Assembly (NCBI GenBank): GCA_013791935.1
Contig: VMSV01000111.1
Location: forward strand, 1 to 32,793
Origin: Desulfobacteraceae bacterium
GTDB lineage: Bacteria > Desulfobacterota > Desulfobacteria > Desulfobacterales > UBA5616
Direction: 5' to 3'
DNA: 32,793 nt
Made by a program: the position numbers and the translations under genes. The notes under the pieces are model-generated. The model ran no database searches and was not told where the DNA came from. It saw nothing but the letters and a program-made list of their open reading frames with translations. Positions 21,839 to 30,055 of the stretch are shown one piece after another (position 1 is the first letter of the stretch; every line of letters begins with the position of its first letter).

Positions 21839-22771
21839 TTATACATCACCACCTTTCATTTGTGTTCCGATCGGTACGGGAATTCCGCTTTTCGTCTTGA
21901 GACACTGGTATACGGTGTTCCATTCAACGTTTCCCCAAAGGCCTTTAACACGAATTAACTCTTCTGTATGTTTAAAAATATCAGGTATTTGATTGTACAT
22001 ATCCGGATGGACTTCCAGATAAATAACATGGTCTCTCACCCCGATTTTAACCGGTTCGTAGATGATCTCGACTTTTGTCCCGGCATTCACCTCATTAAAG
22101 AAAAATTTAATGTGCTCCGGGTACATTCGAATGCAGCCCCTGCTGGTTCGCCTTCCGATTGCCCAAGGGTTGTTCGTTCCGTGAATACCCACATGCGGGG
22201 CTGAAAGCCCGACCCAGTAATCCCCGAGGGGATTGTCCGGTCCCGGAGGATAAATGGCTTTGGGGTAGGCTTCTTTTGCCGATGGCGGTACCACCCAGGT
22301 GGGGTTTTTTTCCAGAACAACCACTTTATGGACACCCAGGGGGGTTTCAAATGATTCTCGGCCGATGGCTATGGGATAGGTTTTCACCATCCCTATTTTT
22401 TTCAGGAAAATATAAAGCCTCATTTCAGGAATATTAATCACCACTTCTTCGAATTTCGTGGGGGGTAGAACCCAGGTGGTGGGCATCTTGAGAGGTTCGC
22501 CGACCTTGGGCACCCAGGGGTCGATTTCCGGATAAAGAAGGGTCAACTCGTTAAAGCCAAGACCATAAATCCTCGCGATATCCAGCAGGGTTTCCTTGGG
22601 TTGGACCCTATGGGTTCTTTCATATCCCAGAACCGTGTTTTCCTGAATTCCAATTCCGCCCGTCATGACAAGCGCATAGCGGTAGGATTCCGACCACGCG
22701 GCGCCGCAGAAACCAAGGCTGGATGAAAAAATAATGGCCATCGCCATGATGTTTCGGATACTTCTATTCAT
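21839..22771 (-). CDS. LysM-L,D-transpeptidase (ErfK/YbiS-like), exported
   Basis: From ATG 22771 the protein has 310 residues: a signal peptide (about 10-27, Phe-Cys-Gly-Ala-Ala-Trp-Ser), a LysM peptidoglycan-binding motif at about 52-97 (Thr-His-Arg-Val-Gln-Pro-Lys-Glu-Thr-Leu-Leu-Asp-Ile-Ala), and a YkuD catalytic domain at about 105-240. The active-site sequence is His-Gly-Thr-Asn-Asn-Pro, then Arg-Thr-Ser-Arg-Gly-Cys-Ile-Arg-Met with the catalytic Cys. LysM followed by YkuD is the arrangement of E. coli ErfK/YbiS/YcfS, which anchor Braun lipoprotein. An upstream in-frame start at 22873 would place 34 residues before the signal peptide and is rejected. The Lpp-like gene begins 111 bp downstream on the same strand, a likely substrate. 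Confidence 0.9.
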   Translation of the reverse strand: MNRSIRNIMAMAIIFSSSLGFCGAAWSESYRYALVMTGGIGIQENTVLGYERTHRVQPKETLLDIARIYGLGFNELTLLYPEIDPWVPKVGEPLKMPTTWVLPPTKFEEVVINIPEMRLYIFLKKIGMVKTYPIAIGRESFETPLGVHKVVVLEKNPTWVVPPSAKEAYPKAIYPPGPDNPLGDYWVGLSAPHVGIHGTNNPWAIGRRTSRGCIRMYPEHIKFFFNEVNAGTKVEIIYEPVKIGVRDHVIYLEVHPDMYNQIPDIFKHTEELIRVKGLWGNVEWNTVYQCLKTKSGIPVPIGTQMKGGDV

Positions 22772-23096
22772 AAAAATATAACGTAACGCCCCTTTTCTGT
22801 TCAACCTAAAGCGAATCGCCCAAATATAGAAACCGGCCATTGGATCTGCCGGTCTTGTTACGGTTCCGTACAAATGCTCAGCCTGGAAATAAAAAAACCG
22901 CTGCTGATTCCACCTTGCTGATCCATGAGGCCAGCAGAAGAAATCTTTTCACCGGTCAGGTATTTTTGTACAGATCCAATTTTGTTGCCATTGAAAATGT
23001 TTTAAATTAATAAAAATTAGACTTGTCGTATAAACCCAATCACTATAAAGGTCAAACAAAAACCACATCCATCCGGTTCAAAAAGGAAGATTTTTA
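22772..23096. other. Divergent intergenic region between the L,D-transpeptidase and glucan synthase genes
   Basis: This 325-bp gap follows from start 22771. An ACCGGC/GCCGGT hairpin with a 10-nt loop (22832-22853) would lie in the leader of the leftward gene. AT-rich sequence near 23000-23050 includes a TATAAA at 23044-23049 that could serve the rightward gene, but its -35 is unconvincing. Nothing else is recognisable. Confidence 0.4.
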
Positions 23097-25697
23097 ATGA
23101 CCCATAAAACTAAAAATAATTTTGTCTCCAATGTCGTTATTGCCATAGCCATTGCCGCCCTGACGTACAGTTTATGGGCGGTCTTGAACAGACCCGAGCA
23201 CGAGCCCCTCTGGTCCGGGAAGATTCCGGGGTTTTCCTTTTCCCCCATGCGCATGAACAATGACCCCAACAAGAACCTTTTCCCAACGGTCGAGGAAATT
23301 GATGCGGACCTGGCTATTCTGGAAGACAAGTGCCATGCTGTCAGAACCTATACCATGGAAGGAACCCTCACGGAAATACCGGCTTTGGCCGAGAAGCGGG
23401 GCTTGAATGTTGTCCTGGGGGCATGGATCAGCGCAGACATGGAGAGGAATCGGAGAGAAATTCAAGCCGTGATCGGAGTGGCCAGGAAGCACCGCAATGT
23501 GGTGAAGGTGATCGTGGGAAATGAAACTCTGCTCAGGGCTGATATTCCAAAAGCACAGATCATGGCCTATTTAGACGAAGTGCGCAGGAAACTCAATGTT
23601 CCCGTAAGTACGGCGGAGCCCTGGCACATTTGGATACAATATCCTGAACTGGCGGATCATGTGGATTTCATCGCTGTTCATTTGCTTCCCTACTGGGAAG
23701 GTATCGATGTGGATCAGGCGGTGAAATATTCAGTGGAATGCTATGAAATCCTGAAAAAAGCCTTTCCAAAAAAACCCATTGTGATTTCCGAAATCGGGTG
23801 GCCCAGCAATGGAAGAATTCGACGGGCCGCCGAGCCCGGTGTGGCCAATCAGGCGGGTTTCCTTCGCCGTTTTGTGGATCTGGCTGCAAAGGAAAAATAT
23901 TCTTATTTCATTATGGAAGCCTTCGACCAGCCCTGGAAAGCCAAAGCCGAAGGCGCCGTGGGGGCCTACTGGGGAATCTATGACGTCAATCGCCAGCCGA
24001 AATTTTCTCTCACGGAACCCGTTGTGAATATCCCCGGATGGCCGCTTCTTGCAGGCCTTTCCATTGTGATTTCCGTTTTGACCCTGTCCATGATGCTCGT
24101 GGACAGCAAGCGTTTGAAAAGCCGGGGCCGAGGGTTTCTGGCCATCATCGCCTATGCCGCTGCCACCATGGCGGTGTGGGTGGTATACAGCTATACCCGT
24201 CAATATTTATCCATTCCAAGTCTTGTGGTGGGAGTTTTGCTGGTCATCGGCATGGCGGGAGTAATCATGGTCCTGCTCGCCGAAGCCCATGAGTGGGCGG
24301 AAGCCATATGGGTTGACGGAAGAATGCGCGACTATAAGCCCGAGGAGGTGAAAGAACCTTTTTCCCCCATGGTTTCCATCCACATTCCCACCTATAATGA
24401 ACCCCCGGATATGATGTTTGAAACCCTGGACGCTCTAAGTCGCCTGGATTATCCGGACTTTGAGGTGATTGTCATGGACAACAACACCAAAGACGCGGAT
24501 ATGTGGGAGCCGGTTTCGGAATACTGTAAAAAACTGGGGCCGCGTTTCCGGTTTTTTCATGTGAATCCTCTTGCGGGTTTCAAGGCCGGCGCATTGAATT
24601 ACGCCCTGAAGCAAACCCATCCCAAGGCCAAAGTGGTGGCGGTGATTGACAGCGACTATGTGGTGAACTCTCAATGGCTCAGAGACCTGGTGCCCGCGTT
24701 TCGAAGCCCCCAGATCGCAATTGTTCAGGCTCCCCAGGATTACCGAGACAGCAAAGCGAATATTTTCAAGAGTATGTGTTATTATGAGTACAAGGGGTTT
24801 TTTCATATCGGCATGATGACAAGGAATGAACGCAACGCCATCATTCAACACGGAACCATGACCATGGTGCGAAGGGTCTCCCTTGAGGAGGTGGGCGGAT
24901 GGGCCGAATGGTGTATTACAGAGGATGCCGAACTGGGGTTGAGAATTTTTAATGCCGGATATGAGGCCATCTATACCCCCAGAAGCTATGGAAAGGGCTT
25001 CATGCCGGACACCTTTGATGATTATAAAAAACAGCGTTTCCGATGGGCCTACGGATCGGTTCAGATCATGAAGAAACATTTCAGGGTTCTTCTGGGAAAA
25101 GAAGGACAATTAAGCCTGGGGCAGCGGTACCATTTTTCAGCAGGTTGGCTTCCCTGGATCGCGGACAGCATCAATCTCGTCTTCAATCTTTTGGCCCTGG
25201 GATGGTCTGTGGCCATGATTGTAGCGCCCGAGTATTTTGATCCGCCCCTGGTGATCTTTTCAACTTTGCCCCTGTCCTTTTTTGTTTTTAAGGCCGCCAA
25301 GCTTTTCTATCTGTATCATTACCTCATGGGCGTTCCGATTCTTCAAACCGGAGCCAGCGCCCTGGCCGGGCTTTCCCTTTCCCACGTGATCGGAAGAGCT
25401 ATTTTAAAAGGGGTTTTTACAAAAAACATGGGGTTTTACCGCACGCCCAAAATGGCATCCTCCCATGGTTTGATCCAGGCTCTGGGTTCGGCGAGGGAGG
25501 AGATGCTTTTCATGATTGCCCTATGGCTTTCCGCCGCCTGCATCGGGCTGGGAACAGAAATTGAGTCGCCGGATATCTACCTCTGGGTGATAGTTCTGCT
25601 GATTCAGTCCGTTCCCTATTGCGCAGGTGTGATCACGTCCATCGTCAGCACCCTGTCCTCCCCAAGGCCTGTGGCCATGGAGAAGGATCACATGTGA
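23097..25697 (+). CDS. ndvB: NdvB-like beta-glucan synthase: GH17 domain fused to membrane GT2
   Basis: The 866-residue protein combines an N-terminal anchor (about 10-30), a GH17-type transglycosylase domain (about 45-320), membrane helices, a GT2 glycosyltransferase domain (about 400-640) and a C-terminal helix bundle. GH17 catalytic glutamates fit Glu143 (Val-Gly-Asn-Glu) and Glu232 (Ile-Ser-Glu-Ile-Gly-Trp-Pro). The GT2 domain shows Asp-Ser-Asp near 512, Thr-Glu-Asp-Ala-Glu and Gln-Arg-Phe-Arg-Trp, the processive-synthase signature. The same layout and size occur in NdvB of Pseudomonas and relatives, which make (cyclic) beta-1,3-linked periplasmic glucans. GGAAG precedes the ATG by 8 bases. 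Its last 10 bp overlap the end of the convergent neighbour. Confidence 0.9.
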   Translation: MTHKTKNNFVSNVVIAIAIAALTYSLWAVLNRPEHEPLWSGKIPGFSFSPMRMNNDPNKNLFPTVEEIDADLAILEDKCHAVRTYTMEGTLTEIPALAEKRGLNVVLGAWISADMERNRREIQAVIGVARKHRNVVKVIVGNETLLRADIPKAQIMAYLDEVRRKLNVPVSTAEPWHIWIQYPELADHVDFIAVHLLPYWEGIDVDQAVKYSVECYEILKKAFPKKPIVISEIGWPSNGRIRRAAEPGVANQAGFLRRFVDLAAKEKYSYFIMEAFDQPWKAKAEGAVGAYWGIYDVNRQPKFSLTEPVVNIPGWPLLAGLSIVISVLTLSMMLVDSKRLKSRGRGFLAIIAYAAATMAVWVVYSYTRQYLSIPSLVVGVLLVIGMAGVIMVLLAEAHEWAEAIWVDGRMRDYKPEEVKEPFSPMVSIHIPTYNEPPDMMFETLDALSRLDYPDFEVIVMDNNTKDADMWEPVSEYCKKLGPRFRFFHVNPLAGFKAGALNYALKQTHPKAKVVAVIDSDYVVNSQWLRDLVPAFRSPQIAIVQAPQDYRDSKANIFKSMCYYEYKGFFHIGMMTRNERNAIIQHGTMTMVRRVSLEEVGGWAEWCITEDAELGLRIFNAGYEAIYTPRSYGKGFMPDTFDDYKKQRFRWAYGSVQIMKKHFRVLLGKEGQLSLGQRYHFSAGWLPWIADSINLVFNLLALGWSVAMIVAPEYFDPPLVIFSTLPLSFFVFKAAKLFYLYHYLMGVPILQTGASALAGLSLSHVIGRAILKGVFTKNMGFYRTPKMASSHGLIQALGSAREEMLFMIALWLSAACIGLGTEIESPDIYLWVIVLLIQSVPYCAGVITSIVSTLSSPRPVAMEKDHM

Positions 25698-28012
25698 ACC
25701 TTTTTGTGAGCTGACGTTTTTAGGACTGTAATGAGTAAAAAAGAAACGCCGTATATGAGAATCCCCATGCCGAAGGTGGTTTTGAATCCATGGGCCACAG
25801 TGAGATAGAACCCAAAGAGGACCGCAAACGCTGAAAATAAAGCGTTTGCGGCAAAAAAGATCGGGGAACTATTCCTTCCCCGAGCGATCTTGGCCATTTC
25901 GATGCCAAAGGGGAAGGGGATTCCCATGCAAAAGCCCAATGGAAAAACCATGAGGGCGATGATCACCGCATTATGGAGGGGGCCCGCCCCTATCATGGAG
26001 ATCACTTGACGGCCAAAAAACAGGTGAAAGGCGCAGCCCAAGAGGATGAAAGAGAATATCAATCCGGGGCTTTTACGTTCGGATTGTTGAAAAAACCAGC
26101 TTCCGATTCCCGAAGACAATAACAGGGTGCCAAGGATAAAGACAAAGGCGTAAGTGGGGGAGCCCACGAAGATCTGATAAAAATTCATCAGCCCGATTTC
26201 AATCACAAAATATCCCAACCCCGTAAGCGCAAAATAAGCGAACAACAAAAGAAAGCTTGAATTGAAGCCTGTCTTTTCAACGCGCGCACCATAAACCACC
26301 AGACCCATGAGAATGGTAAGGAAAACCATCCCGGTTTTGACGAGGTAGGATTTAATCAGGGCATGGTATTTGTCCACGGACCAGGGGAAAGGCTTATCAT
26401 CGGTAAGTACGGAAAAATCATGGGTGGACCCCTGTTTTGAAGATTCCGGGTTTTCCGAAAGAATGCCCCGAATCAAGGCTGTAAATTCCGTGGGATTTTC
26501 ATCCTCCGGGAAGATTTCCATCAGGTTGTGGGTGGGGGAGTAATAGTATTCAACCCTGGATGACCAGCGGTTGACGGCTGCCCAGTCCTCCTGTGAAAAA
26601 CCACTTTTCTTTACCACGATCATGATGTGGGAAACATTGGATTGGCTGGGATCCCCCAGAACCGACAGGCCATTTAAAATCCAGTGGTAAACAAAAAGAT
26701 GGTTCCCCGGGTTTTGGATTCCCCTGGATTTCAGGACTTCCAGAGCAGTGTTGAGGATCTTTACGCTGCTTAACTTTCCGAAGTCGCCATAATATTTTTC
26801 CTCAAACACCATAAACCCTTTTTCGGTGAGGTGGTCCCAATATGCGTCCATGGCTTCCCGGGTGTGCAGGAATTCCGGAGGGCCAATGATTCCGGACTGC
26901 CTTGCCATGTGGCTGTTCATGAGGGTGATGATGTCAAATTTCTCTTGATGGGCGGCAAGATAAGTCCTCGCGTCCATGATATAAAGGTTTTTCATCAAGT
27001 CGTAGGCATTCCGGCTGTAGGAGAGCAGAGGTCCCTTCATTAAATCAACAATCTGGGGATTGATTTCAAGCCCTGTTACCGTTCCTCCATGAGCAGCCCC
27101 TGTTTTCACAACTCCTTCAGCCGAGGCTCCGATCACCAGAAAATCCGGTTTTTCAACCAGCCCGTAAATCACCCTGGGGTCATACCGGTAGGAGAGATCA
27201 AGGTAGGATTCCGGCCGGACCACATCATTGACCAGACCGTTATAGGCCGAATATAGAAGAGGGGGAGGATTTCCGTAGACAGCGCCTGGAGAGTAGGGTG
27301 AAAGAATATCAACCCTTTGCACATTGGAACCCTTTGAATGCAGCAGCTCGAATTGGTCTGAGAAGGAAAAGATTTTCTCCCGGGGCGAATCGGACCCCGG
27401 CCTTGTGATTTTAGCCAAATTGATCCAATCCAGGGAAAGGTTTGATCCTAAGATTCCCATGCCCGCAAGAATTGCAGTCAGAACTCCCGCCCGGATTGCT
27501 TTTTTGGGCACCTGATGAGGGCGTATGGTCAAAAGGACCAGGATGCCAACCAGAAGAAAACAGTTTTCCTCCCGCAAGGCGGGAATGAAAACCGTGGCGC
27601 TGATCACTCCCAGAGCAGCACCCATAAGGTCGGCAAAGTAAACGCCGTAGGCATTCTTCTCCTTTAAATAATAGGATATGAGGGTGTTGCCTGCGGCAAA
27701 GGGGAGAATCAGTACGGGGGAAAGGAAAAGAAATGAGCTGAATAAAGCAAAATTCAGGAAAGAGAGGAAAAGGGAAACAACCAGAAGCAGTTTGATGAGA
27801 AAAACTCCGTTCCCTGAAAGCCTTTCCATTCGATGGGCCCACACGGCTCCCATGGCAAGGCCGCAAAGGGCGTAGGCCACCGACATGAGGGCGTGCATGT
27901 AGTCCAGGATATAAAGGGCGGTTTTAAAGAAAATGACCTCGATGAATAAGAGGGAAAAAGCGGCGAGGAAGATTTCAATATGATTTTCAAGAGGATGTAT
28001 TTTTTCCTGCAA
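25688..28012 (-). CDS. Membrane protein with a spermidine-synthase-like methyltransferase-fold domain
   Basis: This 774-residue protein has about six N-terminal helices (to roughly 205), a soluble Rossmann-type domain (about 215-545) and about seven C-terminal helices. The central domain resembles polyamine synthases: Phe-Leu-Val-Ile-Gly-Ala-Ser-Ala-Glu-Gly near 295, then Gly-Leu-Glu-Ile-Asn-Pro. The usual Gly-Gly-Gly-Asp-Gly loop is altered, and no matching catalytic Asp region is apparent, so polyamine synthesis is doubtful. Such fused membrane proteins are common and uncharacterised. A TTG at 28030 has no ribosome-binding site; TTG 28012 has AAGGA 7 bases upstream and is preferred. Its 3' end overlaps the convergent glucan synthase gene by 10 bp. 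Confidence 0.8.
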   Translation of the reverse strand: MQEKIHPLENHIEIFLAAFSLLFIEVIFFKTALYILDYMHALMSVAYALCGLAMGAVWAHRMERLSGNGVFLIKLLLVVSLFLSFLNFALFSSFLFLSPVLILPFAAGNTLISYYLKEKNAYGVYFADLMGAALGVISATVFIPALREENCFLLVGILVLLTIRPHQVPKKAIRAGVLTAILAGMGILGSNLSLDWINLAKITRPGSDSPREKIFSFSDQFELLHSKGSNVQRVDILSPYSPGAVYGNPPPLLYSAYNGLVNDVVRPESYLDLSYRYDPRVIYGLVEKPDFLVIGASAEGVVKTGAAHGGTVTGLEINPQIVDLMKGPLLSYSRNAYDLMKNLYIMDARTYLAAHQEKFDIITLMNSHMARQSGIIGPPEFLHTREAMDAYWDHLTEKGFMVFEEKYYGDFGKLSSVKILNTALEVLKSRGIQNPGNHLFVYHWILNGLSVLGDPSQSNVSHIMIVVKKSGFSQEDWAAVNRWSSRVEYYYSPTHNLMEIFPEDENPTEFTALIRGILSENPESSKQGSTHDFSVLTDDKPFPWSVDKYHALIKSYLVKTGMVFLTILMGLVVYGARVEKTGFNSSFLLLFAYFALTGLGYFVIEIGLMNFYQIFVGSPTYAFVFILGTLLLSSGIGSWFFQQSERKSPGLIFSFILLGCAFHLFFGRQVISMIGAGPLHNAVIIALMVFPLGFCMGIPFPFGIEMAKIARGRNSSPIFFAANALFSAFAVLFGFYLTVAHGFKTTFGMGILIYGVSFLLITVLKTSAHKKVHM

Positions 28013-28089
28013 GGCGTGATCCTTTTTCAAATAGGGTTCAGGACAAAGGAAACCAGGGCTTTACAAAAAAGTGCGATTCATAAAAATGG

Positions 28090-28118
28090 TTGACATTGTA
28101 TTATTAATTCAATATATT
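28090..28118 (+). promoter_or_regulatory. Near-consensus promoter upstream of the 113-residue protein
   Basis: TTGACA (28090-28095) and TATATT (28113-28118) are exactly 17 bp apart. A transcript starting near 28125 would carry a 160-nt AT-rich leader before the ATG at 28287. The leader contains the direct repeat CGAGTTTT twice in the stretch around 28186-28204. Confidence 0.65.
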
Positions 28119-28286
28119 GCGCAAAAAATCAAAGAACTTCATTTAAAAAAATCAAATACAGAGTCAATATTTCCTTTTTTGCTTCGAGTTTTCAAACGAG
28201 TTTTGCCCTGAAATGATTTGGAATCCTGAACAGATTAACGTGTGAAAACAAATGTTTCAAACTCATAATTAAAAAGGGATGACCTC

Positions 28287-28628
28287 ATGCAAGAGCCTAT
28301 GGTGAATCCACAATCAAGCCGCAGCAGCTACACCCATGGAAATTGTTTTGAACACTACTCAAGTGTTGAGATTTTCAATGCCTGCACAACATTCTGTTAT
28401 CATTTCAAGCTGTGGTGGCTAGATAAAAACGCCATGTGCATCCTGGTGAAGGAAGATTCTCAAATCATTTCCAAGCTGAAAGAGGGCGACAGGATGAATA
28501 TGAAATACTATGACAGCCAAGGGCTATCCGATTCAGAATCCAGGGAAACGGCCATACAATGGATCCGGAAGGCTGACAGTGGTCGTTTTAAAGGGCATTA
28601 TCTGGTTTACCTTGACATCTTGAACTGA
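28287..28628 (+). CDS. Small cytoplasmic protein of unknown function (possibly PilZ-like)
   Basis: The 113-residue protein has no signal peptide. The N-terminal 25 residues look disordered (Pro, Ser, Tyr, His), followed by strand-rich sequence: Cys-Ile-Leu-Val-Lys-Glu-Asp, Leu-Lys-Glu-Gly-Asp-Arg-Met-Asn-Met-Lys-Tyr-Tyr, and a final Gly-Arg-Phe-Lys-Gly-His-Tyr-Leu-Val-Tyr-Leu-Asp-Ile. The strand-loop-strand layout recalls PilZ-type beta barrels, but the c-di-GMP-binding Arg motif of PilZ is not seen, so this is only a possibility. AGGG lies 9 bases before the ATG, and a strong promoter lies 160 bp upstream. It stops 3 bp before the end of the convergent nucleotidyltransferase gene. Confidence 0.65.
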   Translation: MQEPMVNPQSSRSSYTHGNCFEHYSSVEIFNACTTFCYHFKLWWLDKNAMCILVKEDSQIISKLKEGDRMNMKYYDSQGLSDSESRETAIQWIRKADSGRFKGHYLVYLDILN

Positions 28629-28631
28629 TCC

Positions 28632-29357
28632 TTATTTTTGTTGTATGCCTTTTCCATCCTGAACCTTTAGGGGTTCGCCTGCCGCTTCATGAACAATTTC
28701 ATCCAGTTTTTTCCATTCATGTTCATTTAGAAAAGACTTGACCAGCCCGTAATCCAGAGGAATGTTCTTTTCCGACAGGGTCCTGAGGATTTTTATCATA
28801 TCCATGCGATCTGAGAGGGCTTTTTCAGATTTCGGGTCTTTGCAGAACCGGTTTGTTTTCATGGCAAGAAGCAGCTCTGGTTTTAGAATATCCATGGAAT
28901 GCTTGTCACCGATCAAGATATGGGTGGACTGGTCCCGGTTCTCGAACACATGGCGGGTGATTCTTTTTCGAATGGGGTTGCTTTCCGTGGAGAGCAGATC
29001 CACATATATGCCGGTTTCCTTATGTTTCAGACTGTGGTTTAAGGAATCCGACGTATCAAAAAAGGCATTGAGCATTTTGAGCTTTTCTTCAGGGATGTCG
29101 TCAATGAGAAATTCAGCGAAATCTTTTTCTCCCAGAAGCACATCGATATCCTCCGTTTCTCTGGGTCGATCGGGATTTCTCACGTATTTTGCGGCAGCCA
29201 CCGCTCCCACCAGAACAGCCTCCGGGTAAACCTTGGACAGGTCGTTGATCACCCGGTTGAAACGACCGGCTTTGGTCTCCTCTGAAACATTGTCCAGAAA
29301 ATCTTCAGCCAGCAGCACGCACCGGTCATCTTCGCAGATTAAAAAATCATCATCCAT
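28632..29357 (-). CDS. Nucleotidyltransferase-fold protein (AbiEii/MNT-like)
   Basis: The 241-residue soluble protein has a nucleotidyltransferase core. Val-Leu-Val-Gly-Ala-Val-Ala-Ala-Ala-Lys-Tyr near 48 is followed by Thr-Glu-Asp-Ile-Asp-Val-Leu-Leu near 68 (the metal-binding Asp-x-Asp) and a third Asp in Ile-Tyr-Val-Asp-Leu-Leu near 118. Later Lys-Pro-Glu-Leu-Leu-Leu-Ala-Met-Lys resembles the segment after the core in AbiEii-type and DUF-type members. Members include toxin kinases/transferases and uncharacterised housekeeping proteins; no partner gene (AbiEi or HEPN) is adjacent, so a toxin-antitoxin role is unproven. AAGGAG lies 11-12 bases before the ATG. The small lipoprotein gene lies 50 bp upstream on the same strand. 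Confidence 0.75.
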   Translation of the reverse strand: MDDDFLICEDDRCVLLAEDFLDNVSEETKAGRFNRVINDLSKVYPEAVLVGAVAAAKYVRNPDRPRETEDIDVLLGEKDFAEFLIDDIPEEKLKMLNAFFDTSDSLNHSLKHKETGIYVDLLSTESNPIRKRITRHVFENRDQSTHILIGDKHSMDILKPELLLAMKTNRFCKDPKSEKALSDRMDMIKILRTLSEKNIPLDYGLVKSFLNEHEWKKLDEIVHEAAGEPLKVQDGKGIQQK

Positions 29358-29407
29358 TCTATCCGTTCTCCTTATTTCAACAGGGAAGTTTCGGCAGGGC
29401 TCGCCTG

Positions 29408-29608
29408 CTATTCCGATGTGGCATCCTTGATTTCATCCAGATGCTTCTGGCCTGATTCCGTGGCGTCCGTGGCCTTCTGTTTCATGGTATTGATGGATTC
29501 CCCCATTTTGAGGTCTTCGGGTTTATTCTTTTGGGACGACGGGGCGTTGTCACCACATCCCCATAAAAATAGAGAGAGAAAACAGATCCACAACGCTGTA
29601 TGTTTCAT
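29408..29608 (-). CDS. Small lipoprotein of unknown function
   Basis: From ATG 29608 the precursor has 66 residues: a short hydrophobic signal ending Leu-Phe-Leu-Trp-Gly-Cys, with Cys18 as the lipidated residue, then a polar, lysine- and glutamate-rich 48-residue helix-forming tail (Lys-Gln-Lys-Ala-Thr-Asp-Ala-Thr). GGAG sits 7 bases upstream of 29608, which decides this start over an in-frame ATG at 29614 and a much longer frame to 29710. It resembles entericidin-sized lipoproteins in length only. It probably sits in the outer or inner membrane. It may be co-transcribed with the nucleotidyltransferase gene downstream. Confidence 0.65.
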   Translation of the reverse strand: MKHTALWICFLSLFLWGCGDNAPSSQKNKPEDLKMGESINTMKQKATDATESGQKHLDEIKDATSE

Positions 29609-30055
29609 CAACATACTCCTTTCCTCTGTAAAATGCATTGGTTTTCGTTTCGGGCCGGTTGAATTCTTCGGGGTCTTCCGTTGCTGGTGGTCATGGATCC
29701 TGAATACCATTGAGCGGTATTTTTGTCAATTTCCGTCCCATCCCCTTCAACAGGTTCACTCCGGCATCCCTTAAATTCAGTAGGGGAAAATGAGAGTTTT
29801 CATTGCAAGGCATTAAGCCGCCATGAACACCGTCATGCGGTAACAAAAATTTACTCTGTTAGCCATTATGGGGTTACCAGGCATTGGGTCATTATGTCTT
29901 TTGGAAGATAACCTTCTAAAACAATTTAAAATTAGTATCATAAGAAATTACTTGAAGCCTGTAAAAAAAATATAATGAGGCTATTGACCTTATGGAATTC
30001 AGCATGATACTTAATATTGAATTCCTATAACCACTATTTTCAGGAGGTAACATAG
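29609..30055. other. Intergenic region between divergent lipoprotein and acyl-CoA synthetase genes
   Basis: The 447-bp gap holds a candidate promoter/operator (listed separately) at its right end. It also has a small bulged hairpin at 29818-29840 (8-bp stem, one extra C) with overlapping GGTAAC (29839-29844) and GTTACC (29873-29878) arms. I see no RNA gene family, attC site or convincing coding frame. Confidence 0.4.
29984..30025 (+). promoter_or_regulatory. Candidate promoter and operator of the acyl-CoA synthetase gene
   Basis: TTGACC (29984-29989) with TACTTA (30008-30013) gives an 18-bp spacer. The inverted repeat GGAATTCA (29994-30001) and TGAATTCC (30018-30025) straddles the -10 element, as a repressor site would. 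An ideal ribosome-binding site, AGGAGGT (30042-30048), lies 7 bases before the ATG. Confidence 0.45.

Noticed and set aside
29818-29878. Bulged hairpin with GGTAAC/GTTACC arms resembling an attC site
   Set aside because: The core boxes do not match RYYYAAC and GTTRRRY, the arms do not enclose the stem correctly, and there is no cassette context.
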